Of a stretch of DNA of 43,961 nt, positions 31,926-43,800 are shown in pieces. Within the stretch, counting starts at the first letter, position 1. Each line of letters begins with the position of its first letter. Origin of the DNA: Auriscalpium vulgare (lineage: Eukaryota; Basidiomycota; Agaricomycetes; Russulales; Auriscalpiaceae); assembly GCA_019915015.1 (NCBI GenBank), contig JAHBBC010000078.1, positions 1 to 43,961 on the forward strand, in the 5' to 3' direction. Under the pieces are notes generated by a model. The model saw only the letters and a list, made by a program, of their open reading frames with translations. It searched no databases and was not told the DNA's origin. Position numbers and translations under genes: made by a program.

Positions 31926-33406
31926 TCATCCGCCTAGAATCTCAAGCGCTGCCCTCAGCTCTTTCCGCGCATGCTCCGCGTCCTCGTAATCCAAAGCCGA
32001 AATCGCAAACCGACAGTGCTTCTGCGCCTTTGCAATCATTTGTTGCGTCAACGGCGGCTCCGGGTTCGGGATCGGCACATGCGATATCGGCGCAGCCAAA
32101 GCAGCGAGTTGCGGCGGCGCTGCGATGAACGGCACATGTGGTGGGGGAGGAGGTTCGGATATGTAGGGCGGGGAGCTAGGTGGCGACTGGCGCGGCACAA
32201 AGTGCGTCGGGGACGGCGGGCGAGGCGGGATAGAAGGCGTGGTGGACTGCAGCGAGGATGTTCGACTGCGCCGACCGTGGACGCAGGAACAATCGCCGGC
32301 GGCGGCAAAACCGGAGGACTATTCAACGACGTCGTGCGATTTCTGTGCGAATGTTTTGGAGAATGTCTTGACGAAGTTGACCCAGCGGAGGACGGGGGAG
32401 AGGGCGGCGGGGCGCCATTGCCACTGCCACCACTGCCATGGCGCCCATGTCGCGAGCTTTTGATTGGAACGGGCGCAGACCGTGGACCCTCTTCGCCGAC
32501 GGTGGACAAGCCCGCACGCGGCGGTGAGGGCGGTATATGAGTATGCGACGGATGCGTGGTGGTCTTGTGTGGCGGCGCCTCGTAGAAGCCCTCGTCCTCA
32601 CGGCCCTCGAGCTCGTCACTCATGTGCACGCGACGAGGTGGATGTGATGGAGGTGACGAAGGTGCTGGAGGTGTGGTTACCGAGGGAGTGGCTGGGAACG
32701 AGCTGGAAGCAGAGGCAGCGAGCAAATCGTCTGTGGAGGCGGTCACGGGCTCTGCGCCGGCAGGCGGCATCGGTTTGCGGCCCTCCCGGATGGCCTTCGC
32801 GATATCGGCGGCTCGCCACTTTGAATAACGCACTTTGTCCTCGTGCTGCAAATCGTGCCAATCACGATTGAGTTAGATCGAGAGAAAAATGGCACACGGC
32901 AGGCATCAGCGTGGGATCAGATATACAAGCGCGAGGTGCTCACCATCTCCCATGGCGCCTTGTCCTCGAAGACCTTCAAGACTTCCAGAAACGCGGCGGC
33001 GGCGACAAACTTTTTTACCGTCATCCGTGAGGCAGCGCCACGGCGGTCTTCATTGTCCGCAGATGTGAAGACGCGCAGGGCATAGTTCTCTACGTATGCC
33101 GACGAGGCTGATTCGACGTCGATGGCATCCTGAGGGCCCAGTGCGGCGCGGATATTCTCCAGGGAGGTGAGGAGGGCACCAAGGAACGCGCGATTGGTCG
33201 GCCCCTGTGCTTTGAGAGTGATACCGACTTGGGCAGCGTGATAAGCACCTGATGAACCCTTTAGCTATGAGTGAAGGTCGAATATTAGATCACATACACC
33301 AATATGAAATGATGGGATCCTGGGTCTTGGTTTCTTCAGCGCGTTGTAGGAAGGTCGTGAGAGGCTTCAGATCCGCAGGGATGGGTGGGAGTCCGATGAA
33401 AGACAT
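31926..33406 (-). CDS. VTA1: Vta1/LIP5-like ESCRT regulator of Vps4
   Basis: Vta1 binds Vps4 and ESCRT-III proteins and stimulates ESCRT-III disassembly in multivesicular-body sorting. The start at 33406 gives MSFIGLPPIPADLKPLTTFL, followed by QRAEETKTQDPIISYW, spliced by a 49 bp intron (33249-33297, GTATGT...TCATCAG) to CAYHAAQVGITLK. The tandem MIT-like N-terminal domain continues with ADNEDRRGAASRMTVKKFVA and a second intron after KAPWEM (~32850-32947), then HEDKVRYSKWRAADIAKAIR. A long Pro/Ser-rich linker follows. The C-terminal Vps4-binding helices are clear: MIAKAQKHCRFAISALDYED and AEHARKELRAALEILGG, stop at 31926. In the linker near 32280 the frame must shift by one base to reach the C-terminal domain, probably an indel artefact. 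Confidence 0.9.
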
Positions 33407-35397
33407 GGGTGTAGATGGGCGCCGAGACGATGATCCAGGGGAATTGAGAGCGGGAGGGGTGGAAAGGCGGGCGACGTGGGGGAAGTGCAGCTATATACGC
33501 TTTGCGGGTGGGGAAGCTCCAATTGGCCTAGACAGTTATAGAGACGCGGAGACGATCTCGGTGGATATCGCGTGGCCTCGCGCTTACGAGTACGCCTGGC
33601 CTCTGGTTTGGCTCAAGCTCGATGTGGCAGGAGAGATCCGGAGAACCAGTAGGAAGACGAGGAGCAGCGGGGTCGTGCAGGCGTGCACTCCACTCGGGAA
33701 CGTGTTCGCGGGTCTTCCAGCGAGGGAACGCGCGCTCGAGGGCCTTGGGCGACACGAGGCAGCCTAGTGGCACTCGGATAACAAAATCACGAAAGACCTG
33801 GAAAGTGTTCAGGAGGAGTTGGCCAGTCAATGCCGGCCGCTGCGCACGCAACCCTACTGTAGGGCTTGACGTCGGCGCGCCTATGCCGGCGGCGATGCGG
33901 TCGCTGAGCATCTGATCCGGCTCGCCTCCATCGCATATGCAATTGCTTTGCCATCTACCCACATCCACACACTTCACACGTCTCGGCTGTCGAGACGTTC
34001 GTATTGCTGCTTCCCGGCCTGATTGACAGGAGGCGCGGGCTTTTCTTGCGTTGCTTGATGCTCCGAGGACCCTGCTGCTGGCTATGTTCGCTATTCGCAT
34101 TCACTCGCTCATACTATTCGTTTTCGTTCCAACCTACACTCTGCATTGTTGTGCATATGTATCAACTATTATCAGTTACAAGTACGATACCTAGAGAATT
34201 GGCGCATTGACATTGACATTGGCAAGCTGCCTTTATATATAGTGTACGGCATCTGGCGCGTTGCTGCTCGGTGTTGTTTGTAGGTAATCGCCATTAACAG
34301 ACTTGTGTGTTCTTGACTTGACAATTCCATGTCGTGGTCAGATTGCGTCTTTGCATCAAGCCACTGCCATCATGCGGCGCAGAACTTGCTGACGCACTCG
34401 TCTTTGCGTACCATATGCCCTTGCTAAGCTATGCATAGCGCTGAGACGCGCCGCATTGCAGCCTCGTTGCACGCTAAGCGACCGCGAGCCAGGCGACGCG
34501 AGCAAGGAGGATAAGAAGCCTGCGGAGGCGCGCGAAGTCCTCCTCATGACCCGTCGGGAGGGCCGGCCGTCCTCTGACATACGTCCGAGGGTCCCGCAAC
34601 GCCGGGCCCGAGCATGTGCTCCGTGAACGTGAAGCCTTCCGACATTGACTCGCACTGCAGACAATGCCGTGCTTCGACCCACGCAGTCCGAGGTGAAGAA
34701 TGTCGCGAACGGAACGTACTACTTCTCCCATGGATGGCAGAATAACATAACGGTAGATGGTGCAATTGCCGAGTAATTCGCGCGCGACGGGTGTTTTTTC
34801 TTTGTTCAGCTGCCAGCAGTCAACATAGAAATGGAATGCGTTGAGGCATGACAGCGAGGTGATGCGCATACTAATAGGTGTGCGTTCCCAGGGCTGCCGT
34901 GCAGGGGAGTCGTGCGCGGTACGTATTTCAGTCGGCTCTGGGCGCAGCTGGCTTGCGGGATGGAGACGCAGCGTGTGCCCCTTGTAGGGTGCCCGTGCCC
35001 GTTCCTGCGGTGATGAGCACCCGTCGCTCGACCTCGGACACCCTCATCAGACGCGAATAGTTAGCCTACAACGAGTAGGTCTTCGCAGCGCACTGCGAGT
35101 CATGTCTATCTGATTGCGCCTTGGCGCAGGACCGGAGTACCGGGCCTGCAGACGAGCAGCACACGACGACGCGAGCGGAATCATTGCGGGGCGATAGTGC
35201 GTGGGTGGCATCCCCGGCGCGCTGATGCAATTAGAAGACATAGGATCTAGGCGTTCGGTATGTGGGAGATACAGTTGTGCGCGATTACTTCGGGAGAAGA
35301 AGGCGTTCGAAGACGTGGATGTCGGTCCAAAGGCGGGCGGAGAGCTGAGGAGGCAGTGAGCGAGCATATGGAGGCACGACAACCGCTACGCACGTTA
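33407..35397. other. Two-kilobase stretch without a gene I can support
   Basis: Several ORFs exist: 33528-34100 (-, 190 codons, with TGQLLLNTFQVFRDFVIRVP), 34474-34869 (-, with ELLGNCTIYRYVILPSMG) and 35047-35382 (-). None shows a known domain, a clear intron structure or a convincing start context. The left end contains the VTA1 promoter, the right end the 3' flank of the reductase gene. A fast-evolving or non-coding gene is possible. Confidence 0.35.
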
Positions 35398-36678
35398 CTA
35401 CAGCTTGAACGACAGCCTGTCGATCGGGAGGCTCGAGCGCATCTTGACGAGGTGCATCAGCGCGGTGGTCGTGCTCATGTTGAGCCTGTTCGCGCGCCCC
35501 AGGCCGACAAGATACCCGTTCATGTAATCAATTTCCGTATAGCTCCCGTTGCGCACGTCCGCGAGCATCGAGGAGATGTTGTTGCCCGTGGCGGTGGCGA
35601 CGCGCAGCACCTCCTCCTCGAGCGCCTCCGCGGTGAGCGCGTGCGGCACGCGGCTGAAGCCCGCGTCCAGGCGGCGGTGCTTCTCGCGGCGCTCCTCCCC
35701 GAGCGAGCGGCCGGCCGGGAGCACCGTGCCCTGCTCGTCGAGCGCGAACGCCAGCGCGGCCTCGGCGCACACGCTGCGGATGAGGTGACGCCCGCTCGAC
35801 GAGTCGAGGAGGTCGCCGTTGCGGCACCCGAGCACCGCGGTGAGCGGGTTCACGGCGCAGTTGACGACGAGCTTGCGCTTGAGCGCGACAAGCACGCGCG
35901 CGATGGGCTGCCAGGTGGACTTGAGCCCGGGGAGTGCGGAGAGCGCGGCGACGGTGTTGCGCAGGGAGAGGTATCGCGCCGCGTCGTCGTCGTCGCCGGT
36001 GGTGATGGCGTCGAGCGGCGGCGGCCACTTGGCGCTGGGGTACGGGTCGCCGAGCCCCGCCTCGAAGTCGGGCGCGTGCGCATCGGCGGCGATGCCGAAG
36101 ACGATCTCGCCCTGGCCAGCGTGCACGCAGTTGAGATAGTCCTTCGTCCACGCGCCGTGGGAGTTGCTCGCGACGATGAAGCTCGGGCGCTGCAGAGGGT
36201 TCCGGAAGACCTCTGCCAGTAGCTGCTCGTAGACGCCCATACCGTTGTGCAGGAGCACGATGGTGGTCTTCGGCGATATGCGGGGGAGGAGGCCCTTGAT
36301 TGCGTCCAGCACGGAATACGCCTTGGTCGTGACGATGAGCGACTCGATCTCCTTCGCCGGCCCGTCGTCCACGTCGGGCTGCTCCTCCACCACGCCCGTG
36401 TCCTCCGCCTGCGCTGCAGCCATAGCGCGCTTCTCGCGCGCCCGACGGTCGTGGCGCATCTGCGGGCGAGTTTGGAAGTACTCGGAGCGGTAGCCGGTGG
36501 AGAAGAGGGAGACGCCATTGGCCTCGACGCGGATGGTGTTCCTCTTTTCGATGGCCCTGCGGCGCTGGGCGGCGCTCTTGTGGATGAGGACGACGGCGTG
36601 CTTTGGGTCGAGGGTCTCGCGGAGGTGGTGGGCGACCAGAGTGCCGATTGCGCCGACACCAAGGACATGGAAGCGCAT
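35398..36678 (-). CDS. 2-Dehydropantoate 2-reductase (ketopantoate reductase), PanE/ApbA family
   Basis: NADPH-dependent reduction of ketopantoate to pantoate, the pantothenate/CoA precursor. Single exon, 426 residues, complete, GC-rich. The N-terminus MRFHVLGVGAIGTLVAHHLR is the Rossmann GxGxxG fold. SLIVTTKAYSVLDAIKGLLP and TIVLLHNGMGVYEQLL are typical ApbA strands (HNGMG). GCRNGDLL and KLVVNCAVNPLTAVL precede the C-terminal domain; the Lys before VVNCAVNP matches the catalytic Lys position of the family. SSMLADVRNGSYTEIDYMNG is the hallmark substrate-binding motif with the conserved Asn and Glu/Asp. An insert of ~60 residues after EYFQTRPQMR makes it longer than bacterial PanE (~300), as in fungal homologues. 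No frame break. Fungal members of this family also include proteins without proven activity. Confidence 0.88.
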   Translation of the reverse strand: MRFHVLGVGAIGTLVAHHLRETLDPKHAVVLIHKSAAQRRRAIEKRNTIRVEANGVSLFSTGYRSEYFQTRPQMRHDRRAREKRAMAAAQAEDTGVVEEQPDVDDGPAKEIESLIVTTKAYSVLDAIKGLLPRISPKTTIVLLHNGMGVYEQLLAEVFRNPLQRPSFIVASNSHGAWTKDYLNCVHAGQGEIVFGIAADAHAPDFEAGLGDPYPSAKWPPPLDAITTGDDDDAARYLSLRNTVAALSALPGLKSTWQPIARVLVALKRKLVVNCAVNPLTAVLGCRNGDLLDSSSGRHLIRSVCAEAALAFALDEQGTVLPAGRSLGEERREKHRRLDAGFSRVPHALTAEALEEEVLRVATATGNNISSMLADVRNGSYTEIDYMNGYLVGLGRANRLNMSTTTALMHLVKMRSSLPIDRLSFKL

Positions 36679-37599
36679 GCCGCTGGTGAAGGATTAGGTC
36701 TACAGGCGTTGTTGCATTAGCAGGGTCTGTTGCAAAAGGTGAGTTTGCATCGTTGACTCGGCGAGAGAAGTGAAGTTGACCTGCGTTGGCTGGCGTTGGC
36801 TAACTTGGCGGGGATGGGACACCTGGGGCTGACATAAGGCGCGGACATCACGTGCCACGCGACGCGCGCGAGTCGCGTCCGCCGTCCGAGTCCGAAGTCG
36901 ACCCTGGTGAGCATCGTTCAGTCCGTGATTGCGATTCAATCTGATCGATTCCATCCCTGGAGGTGTTTACCTGTGTACGCAAACTTGGCATGTCCAGAGA
37001 TGTTCTCAAGAAGCGCGACTCTGACATGTAGAGGTGCATGGCTTGCGCACTCCGCGGACAAAGTCATCGCTGACTCGGACACAAGCGCCAGGATAATATA
37101 GAGTCATTGATACCGCGCTACTTGCTCGTGCATGACAGCGACGTGTGGGTCCAAGCGTCTACCACTCTTCCGGATCCCGCACGCCATCCGGTGGTACTCG
37201 ACAATTACTTTACTTTAGAGTTCCGGGATCTATTACCTCAGAAGAAGTCACCCTCTAATCATCAGCACTGTGTCCACCTCTCCAGCAAGCTCACGCGGCG
37301 ACACGCGTGACCGACGCTGTCTCGCCTCTCTCTCATGACTTTCCCTGACGCCCTCTCGAAACGTTGTTCCGGAGGATGCCGCCAGGTCTTGTGTTCCCTG
37401 TGCTGCCATATTCGCAATCCGAATTCCAAAACAAGCCGATTTACCCCATTCTCGTTTGATCGACCTCTCCGTACGTGTATTACAGTCGCCTATATAAATT
37501 GAAGTGATGAAGCGGAAGATAAAGCTTTGCTGCCCCCACCTCGAGTGATCCGCCTTTCATCGGCTCATCCAGGGTACATCGCACACTGAAGAGGAAGAC
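36679..37599. other. Divergent intergenic region between the reductase and the aldo-keto reductase
   Basis: No gene supported. The right end contains a likely TATA box, CCTATATAAATTG at ~37490, about 110 bp upstream of the ATG at 37600, and a CT-rich segment near 37300-37340. The rest shows no recognisable repeats. Confidence 0.5.
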
Positions 37600-39185
37600 A
37601 TGGCGACTATTGTGCTGAAAAGGACTGGGCACAGAGTACGTTGTAACCATCCGTGAGATCTGGCTTCTATCCGGCTAATGGATCGGGATTAGATGCCTCT
37701 CGTTGGGTGAGCTCGATCGAAAGTGATCCCGGTAATGGACTAACAGGTGACTGCACGCGGGACAGGCTGGGTCTCTGGAAGGTTGGTGTACCACAATGAC
37801 CCACAAGTACACCATCCTCATTCATACCATCAGATACCGAACAATGAGTGTGCAGAGGTACGTGGTCCATAAATTACGTCCTCAAATAGCGTCCGAACTG
37901 ACTAGATACACCAGATCGTATACAGCGCCATCAAGGCTGGGGTGCGTCTCCTCGACGGCGCAGGTGATTACGGGAACGAAAAGGAAGCAGGTGAGGGTGT
38001 GCAACGAGCGTTGAGGGAGGGCTTGGTGAGACGCGATGAGCTTTGTAAGTGCGTACGCACTTCGATGCAGTTCACATTGACCCAAGTGGGATCTAGTCAT
38101 CACGTCGAAGGTGAGTCAATGGGAGTCGACACGTAGAACGTTGAATTTATCTCATCGGCACCTTTCCTATGTTTAGCTGTGGAATACCTTCCACTCGCAC
38201 GATAATGTCGGTACTTATATCTGCGATGCCTTCCCTCATTGAGTACCACGCTAACATCTACTTACCTGCAGGCTAAAGCCGCGGCGAAACTACAGCTCAA
38301 GCATTGGGGCATCGACTATTTTGACTTATACCTTATACACTTCCCCATCTCCTTGAAGTACGTTGACCCCGAGGAACGGTATCCGCCTGGCTGGTTTGGA
38401 GAGGATGAGAAAGTGCACCTGCGTGAGTGCTGGCCGACCAAATCAGCTGCAGTCCCTGCTGACAGAGTTACAGATCAAGTGTCATATCAAGAGACTTGGC
38501 GTGCGATGGAGGAGCTCGTCGACGAAGGGCTGGTGAAAATATCGGCATGAGGTGGGTGCGCGCCAATTGTGGATTGACACGGACGAATAATGTCCCCCCG
38601 GAAGCAATGTCGCTGGCGCATTGCTCCTAGACGTCCTGCAATATGCGCGTGTTCAGCCACAGGTCGTGCAAGTCGAGCTACATCCGTACCTGACGCAAAC
38701 CGCCTTGGTCAGGCTGACCAGAGTCCTCGGCATCGCCTTAACGGCATACTCGTCATTCGGCCCGCAGGGCTACTACGAGCTGGGTTTCGAAGGAGTGACG
38801 AGTCTGCTAGAACAATCCGCAGTCGTAAAGGCCGCGGAAGTGCATCACAGAAGTGAGATCCGACCCGAGCTGCGGACCGAGTCGAAAGATACTGACCTTC
38901 GAGGCAGCACCTAGCCAGGTCGTCTTGCGGTGGGCAACGCAACGTGGCATTGCGGTTATACCCAAAAGCAACGACGTGAAACGTATCAGGGATAATCTGG
39001 GCTGTAACTCGTTCGATCTGACCGAGGACGAGTTGGAGGATATCGGGAGACTGAACGCAGACCTGAGGGTGCGTGTTCCATTCCGTCGCCATTGGCTTCC
39101 AGTTTGCCTCCAGTGATGCTGAAAGCCAGCGGGACAGATGAACAATCCGACGGACTTGGATCCACGGCTGGGAATATTTGCGTAG
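37600..39185 (+). CDS. Aldo-keto reductase, xylose-reductase type
   Basis: NAD(P)H-dependent reductase; in fungi this group reduces D-xylose and other aldoses (family knowledge). The start at 37600 gives [11 protein letters not shown], and eight or so small introns split the gene. Spliced pieces read [31 protein letters not shown] (catalytic Asp and Tyr), [36 protein letters not shown] (active-site Lys), [20 protein letters not shown] (His), [72 protein letters not shown] (coenzyme loop) and [13 protein letters not shown] at the stop, 39183-39185. The active-site tetrad is complete. Near 38538 the frame breaks (KISA then stop, where the family has KNIGMS); one extra A in the A-run restores it. 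Probably functional. Confidence 0.88.
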
Positions 39186-39363
39186 AACCACATGGTTGCA
39201 TGTTTTCTGGGGACGGGAGGCTGCGGCGCAGCTGTGCGCTGGTGGCGGTACATAGATAAGATTTGATGACGTTGCCTGGCGCGCAGCAGGCGGAGCTCCA
39301 AAGCCAATATACTAGAGAAGTGCGCAGGAGCTCGTCCCGCATTCTTTCTTCCTTCTCACCATC

Positions 39364-42047
39364 ATGACGACAACTACCTTCAAGCTAACTATTGGCGCAG
39401 GCGGCCTAAACCGTCGCGTCTCGTTTCCTCAACGGCCTTCCTGGGAGATTTTGGCCGCCAAGATCCAGTCCCTCTACTCCATCCCGGCCGAGCGCGTCGG
39501 TGTCTTCTACGTCGATGTCGACGGAGACGAGGTTACCCTCAACTCAGAGGAGGAGCTGCACGACTTCTACGACACGACGCAGCTCAATCAGCTCATCAAG
39601 TTCCGCGTAGCTGACCTGGGGTTGCTTCCGGATGAAGGCGACGGTAAGCCTCTGCCTGCTACCCCACGTGAATCCAGCTCGCGGAACACCTTTGGCGGGC
39701 CTGTTCCCCTCGTCTACGAGGTCGAGGATGAATGGGAGCGTCTCCCTCGGGTCGGAACGTTCTTGTCCTCCCCAATGGGCGTTGGCGAACCTTACAGCCC
39801 CCACGGATATGTGGAAACTGTCCATAGCGACGACTCGGAGGATGTGCACAGCCGCCGCCCTACCCTCCAGAGCAACAGGTCTACGCAGATAGTGACCGAC
39901 ATGGAGAATACCTGGGTTGAGGAGAAAGGCAAACAGAGGGCGACGGATAGGCGTCCGACGGTCGAAGACGATGTCTCTTCGTCCGCGTCTGTCATCGACG
40001 ATCAGAGTCCTACCAAGCCTCCCATCCACGTTCAGGTTCACGGCCTTCGATCCATGCATTCCGATACTTTCGGTCCGCCTCCCGCACATTCGACTCCGGT
40101 ACGTGAGGTTGCGGTCAACGCCACACCTAGTGAGAGGTCCAGCGCTTCCCGCTTGCCTCCCATGACGGCCCCTGCCGATCCTCTCCCTGGAGGTCAAATC
40201 CCGAGCACACTCGAGTTCCCCGATCCTCCTACCCCTGATTTAGGGCCTACCACGAGTCCTGTCGCCGCTGCGTCGTTGTCGAACGACCTTGCGAGCATTC
40301 TCAACACCATTTCTTCAGTGTTTTCGGCCCACCCAGAGCTGTCCGAGAGCATGCGCAACCTGCTGCGAAACGTGAATAGCGGATCGTACTGGGCGTCCCA
40401 CCGCGAGTCGGTCCATCGCGCGGCAGAGGACATTCGTCGCGCTGCTATGCAGTTCCAGGAGACAGCTGCGGAGACAGCTCAGGACGCGCGGGCTGCCGCG
40501 ACCAATACTGCCCAGAACATGCAGACGGCTGCTCAAGAGGCCCATCGCATCGCGGAGGAAGAAGCGGGTAGGCGAGTTACTGAAGCCATCGGGAACGTCC
40601 TTCGCTCCTTCGGCGTCGCGAGCGAGCCTGGTCAGACGCCCGTGGGCACTGAGAGTGGTCCTCCCGATGCGCGTCCCGGTGAACCTAGAGGCCATCGCGG
40701 CCCTCCTCCTCACCACCACCCTCACCATCATCACGGAGGCCCTCACCATCATCACGGAGGCCCTCGCCACCATCACGGAGGCCATCACGGCCAGCATCGT
40801 CATTCTCGCCGCGGCTCGCGGTCTCCGCCGCCATCGCCGCCATCGCCGCCATCGCCCGGCCCGGGACATAGTTTCCATAGTCATTGGGCCCATGGGCCGC
40901 CCCCTCCGCCACCGCCGATCTTAACTGGCGGTTGGTCCACCTGGCTTCCGTCCCCGGGCATGGTGCCCCCGCCTCCCGGTGCAGCGCCTCCGCCTCCACC
41001 CCCGCCGGGAATGTCTCCGTTGTCTGCACCGGGACCATATCAGCCGTCGGTTGCACCGTTTGGCCCTGGCCCTTTCACTGGGCCGCCACAGATCCCTCCG
41101 TGGAGTCAGTTCAGGCCCTACGCCGGACCTGACGGGTCGTCGGGCGCTGCCGAAGAGGCTGCGCCGTTCACAGTCCCTCCTCCGCGGAGGTGTCGTACTA
41201 TGGAGCTTCGCCTTCGTTCACCCGACGCCACAGCGGTGCTTCTGGGGCAAAGTCGCGATTGGATAATGCGAAGGAGAACTACAAGGCAGAGAAGGAACGT
41301 TACCGCCGGAGCGTGAGGAAAGGCGCAAGGAGAAGGAAGCGAGGGAAGAGTCGATACCGGATAGGTTAGTGCAGCTTCTTGGATTACAGGGCGATGTTGC
41401 TGACGATCTGAGTAGCTCGATCGCCGGGACTAGCCAAGCTTCTGCCGAGCCCTCGAAGGACGATCAGACAGCAACGCCACGTCCGGCGACCCCGGTCCAC
41501 TCGCCTGAAGACAACAGGTCTGCATCCTGGATGCCAAGCGCGACCCAAATCATCAGCAACGCTCGCGGGAGCTTCCCTCAGCTCGAAATGTTCAGCGTTC
41601 GCAGCCCCCGCAGCCCGCGCAGGTACCACACTATCACCGGAGCAACTCGTCACCGCGATGTCCCGAAGGTCGACGAGGAAAGTCATAATGACGAGGCCTC
41701 GAAGGTGGTGACGCAGCAGGTCGTTGATACGCTGAACGACGTGAGTTCGACTATGGTGCTGACCATTGACAGCAGCAACTGACATCAATTCACAGATGGG
41801 ATTCACTGAGGCCGAGTTTCCTACCATGCAAGACATTGTCAGCGTGCACATCCCTCAGGCCGGTGGTAGGATTTCGCAGGACGCGGAAGCAGAAGTTGTT
41901 GGCAATGTCGTGGAGGTGCTTCTCTCGACGAGCCAAGCGACTGCCGAATCGCCGCGGGCATCCGGCTCGCGCGAACGACAGGAAGCCTACACGGACAATA
42001 GCGCTGCCTCTGGCTCTCACCAAAATGATGGGAGCGAATGGCAGTGA
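39364..42047 (+). CDS. PB1-domain protein with His/Pro-rich linker and C-terminal UBA-like segment
   Basis: Start at 39364. The N-terminal PB1 domain shows TTTFKLTIGAGGLNRRVSFP (basic cluster with the conserved Arg), SWEILAAKIQSLYSIPAERV and VDVDGDEVTLNSEEELHDFY (the acidic OPCA-type motif), so it may dimerise through both faces. An acidic disordered part, an Ala-rich amphipathic helix (residues ~355-400), a His/Gly repeat and polyproline follow. A charged helix (ERREK-type) and SIPDRLVQLLGLQGDVADDL come next. After a 55 bp intron (41741-41795) the end is VVDTLNDMGFTEAEFPTMQD, resembling a UBA fold (MGF loop). The frame breaks near 41184 (CCC run) and 41308 (GGG run); restoring one base each gives a single protein. 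PB1 plus UBA recalls autophagy receptors p62/NBR1, but no ZZ finger was seen, so function is open. Confidence 0.75.
40711..40800 (+). repeat. His/Gly-coding minisatellite
   Basis: A unit close to CCTCACCATCATCACGGAGGC recurs at about 40721-40741, 40742-40762 and, slightly changed, 40763-40783, with partial units on each side. It encodes PHHHGG-type repeats in the PB1 protein linker. Likely length-polymorphic. Confidence 0.8.
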
Positions 42048-43800
42048 TGTGTTGGGTCACATATTCACCGGCACCTTTGAATATTCGATGATAATGGCGC
42101 TAAGTATGATGTTGCGTTCTGGGTTTGACTTACGCCTGTTTATTCTGATTTGTACGAATAGCGGTCATGACGCTTTTTGAGTCGCCACACATGTAGCGTT
42201 TCTTGTAGCACAGGTGTATTGATGACGAATTGAAATGTATTTTAGACGAAAAGCGTTGGGACGTGCTTCTCTCCGCATCCGAGACGTATACAAGAAGGGA
42301 GACAACAGACCTGCTTGTAGGTTTGCACCCTCGTACGAGTTGCGGACCGTCGTTTTGGCAATCTTGATAGATTTTGACAGATTCACTGGGCGCCTAGCAA
42401 TGATAGATGCTCGTTCATACGATCAGAAAGGGAGTCGAGCGAAATCGTTGCATTGTCCTAGGACGACACAGAACGTACCGATAGCTGCAGCCAGCTGAGC
42501 AAAACAGCATGGCGCACGTCGACAGAACAGGACCCGCGGCCCAACGGCAAGCAACCTCCAAAGGGTGCGGGGTCGAGGAAACCCCATGAGGGCGCGAAAC
42601 TGCGGCGAGACTCCGAACCTCCTGGTACTTGATCTGGATAGCTTGGGTCCTGAGGCGGGATGCATCCCAACCATCGTCACAAGTGCCTTGCGACCTTCGG
42701 CACGGGGCGAGACTTGTGAACTGTGAAAAAGAGATCATGGAAACCGATAAAAATTTCGACGGTATAGAAGGGAAATCTCCGGCCGAGGGTTCACACTAGT
42801 CGGAAGCAAGCCGTCTCCCTCCCGTGATCGGATCGTTGACGAAAATGCGTCTCTGCTTGAAGCTAGTTGGTGAGAATTTTGAGAAAAAACGGCACAATTA
42901 TCGAAGAGGAAGGCGATGAAGGAAGTGGGTTCGTGTTGGGCTGAAGGCTGCAGACGAGTGTGCGCTGGCGAGAGCCATATATATTGGGCCGTTGCGAGCC
43001 TCATTGCATTTGGTGCCGCCGCGGGAGTCGAAAATCGGGCAAAGACGCGCCTTCCGACGACCAACGTCAGCACCACGTGAAACGGCGAGCAGCAGCTTTG
43101 TTCTCCATCACCCTAACAATGGTCCGACGAGCCAGGGCTGCACGGCGGGCTTCCAACTTGGCGAGGAGGGCCGCTCGACGGGCGACGCCGCACTGACACC
43201 CGAATAGGAAGGTCCTGCGGTTCAGTGCTTTGTCCTCCTCGTCGCTTTCCGAGCTCACCTCGCAAACGCCCAGGGCAGGACAGCGGCACGCACCACGCGT
43301 ACCGTGATAGTCTCGGGAAGAGCCTCCCGGACCTAGCTAGATATGCGGAGATCGCGCCCGGGCGCCCGCCGTGGTGACCATGGAACGTGCCGCGGTGAGC
43401 GCGTTGGCATCACCCGCCCGCCCATATAGTCGCAGCATTTTGCCGGCTGTTCTGGCATTCTGCGCACCCCACCCCCGCTCAAATGAAAGGCGACGTATCG
43501 ACACTGCTGCCTGGCGCACCTCTAAAGGACGTCCAGAACGGCGCACCTCGCACCTTTTGCTCTCGCCTTGCGTCCGCTTTGGCGAGGATGTGGCTTGGCG
43601 CTGGGACTGCAAAGAGACGACGAGGTGAGCACCGCGTTCTTTCTGTCGCTGTGGGTCGTTGTGTTGGCCGGTGGCAGCGGCACGGGCGTCCAGCCAAATA
43701 GAGTCCATTGGACATGCGCCCACATGGACAAACAAGTCTTGTTCTGGTGCAATTGGCCCCCGTCCACATCGATTTGCAAGCCCTTTTCTCTCCAACTCAG
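42048..43800. other. Distal intergenic region without a supported gene
   Basis: Short ORFs overlap on both strands (for example 42735-43076 -, 43337-43837 -) without known domains. 43119-43196 (+) encodes a short Arg/Ala-rich peptide, MVRRARAARRASNLARRAAR, that may be chance. A CACGTG motif occurs near 43074 and a TATATATA-like stretch near 42977. I see no tRNA or mobile element. Confidence 0.35.

Noticed and set aside
33528..34100. 190-codon minus-strand ORF as a gene
   Set aside because: No domain, no good start context, and no support from neighbours; listed only as open sequence.
35528..36668. Long alternative-frame ORFs (207 and 272 codons on -, 320 on +) over the reductase gene
   Set aside because: GC-rich third positions keep other frames open; only the 35398-36678 frame has ApbA/PanE motifs, the others are Arg/Ser-rich shadows.
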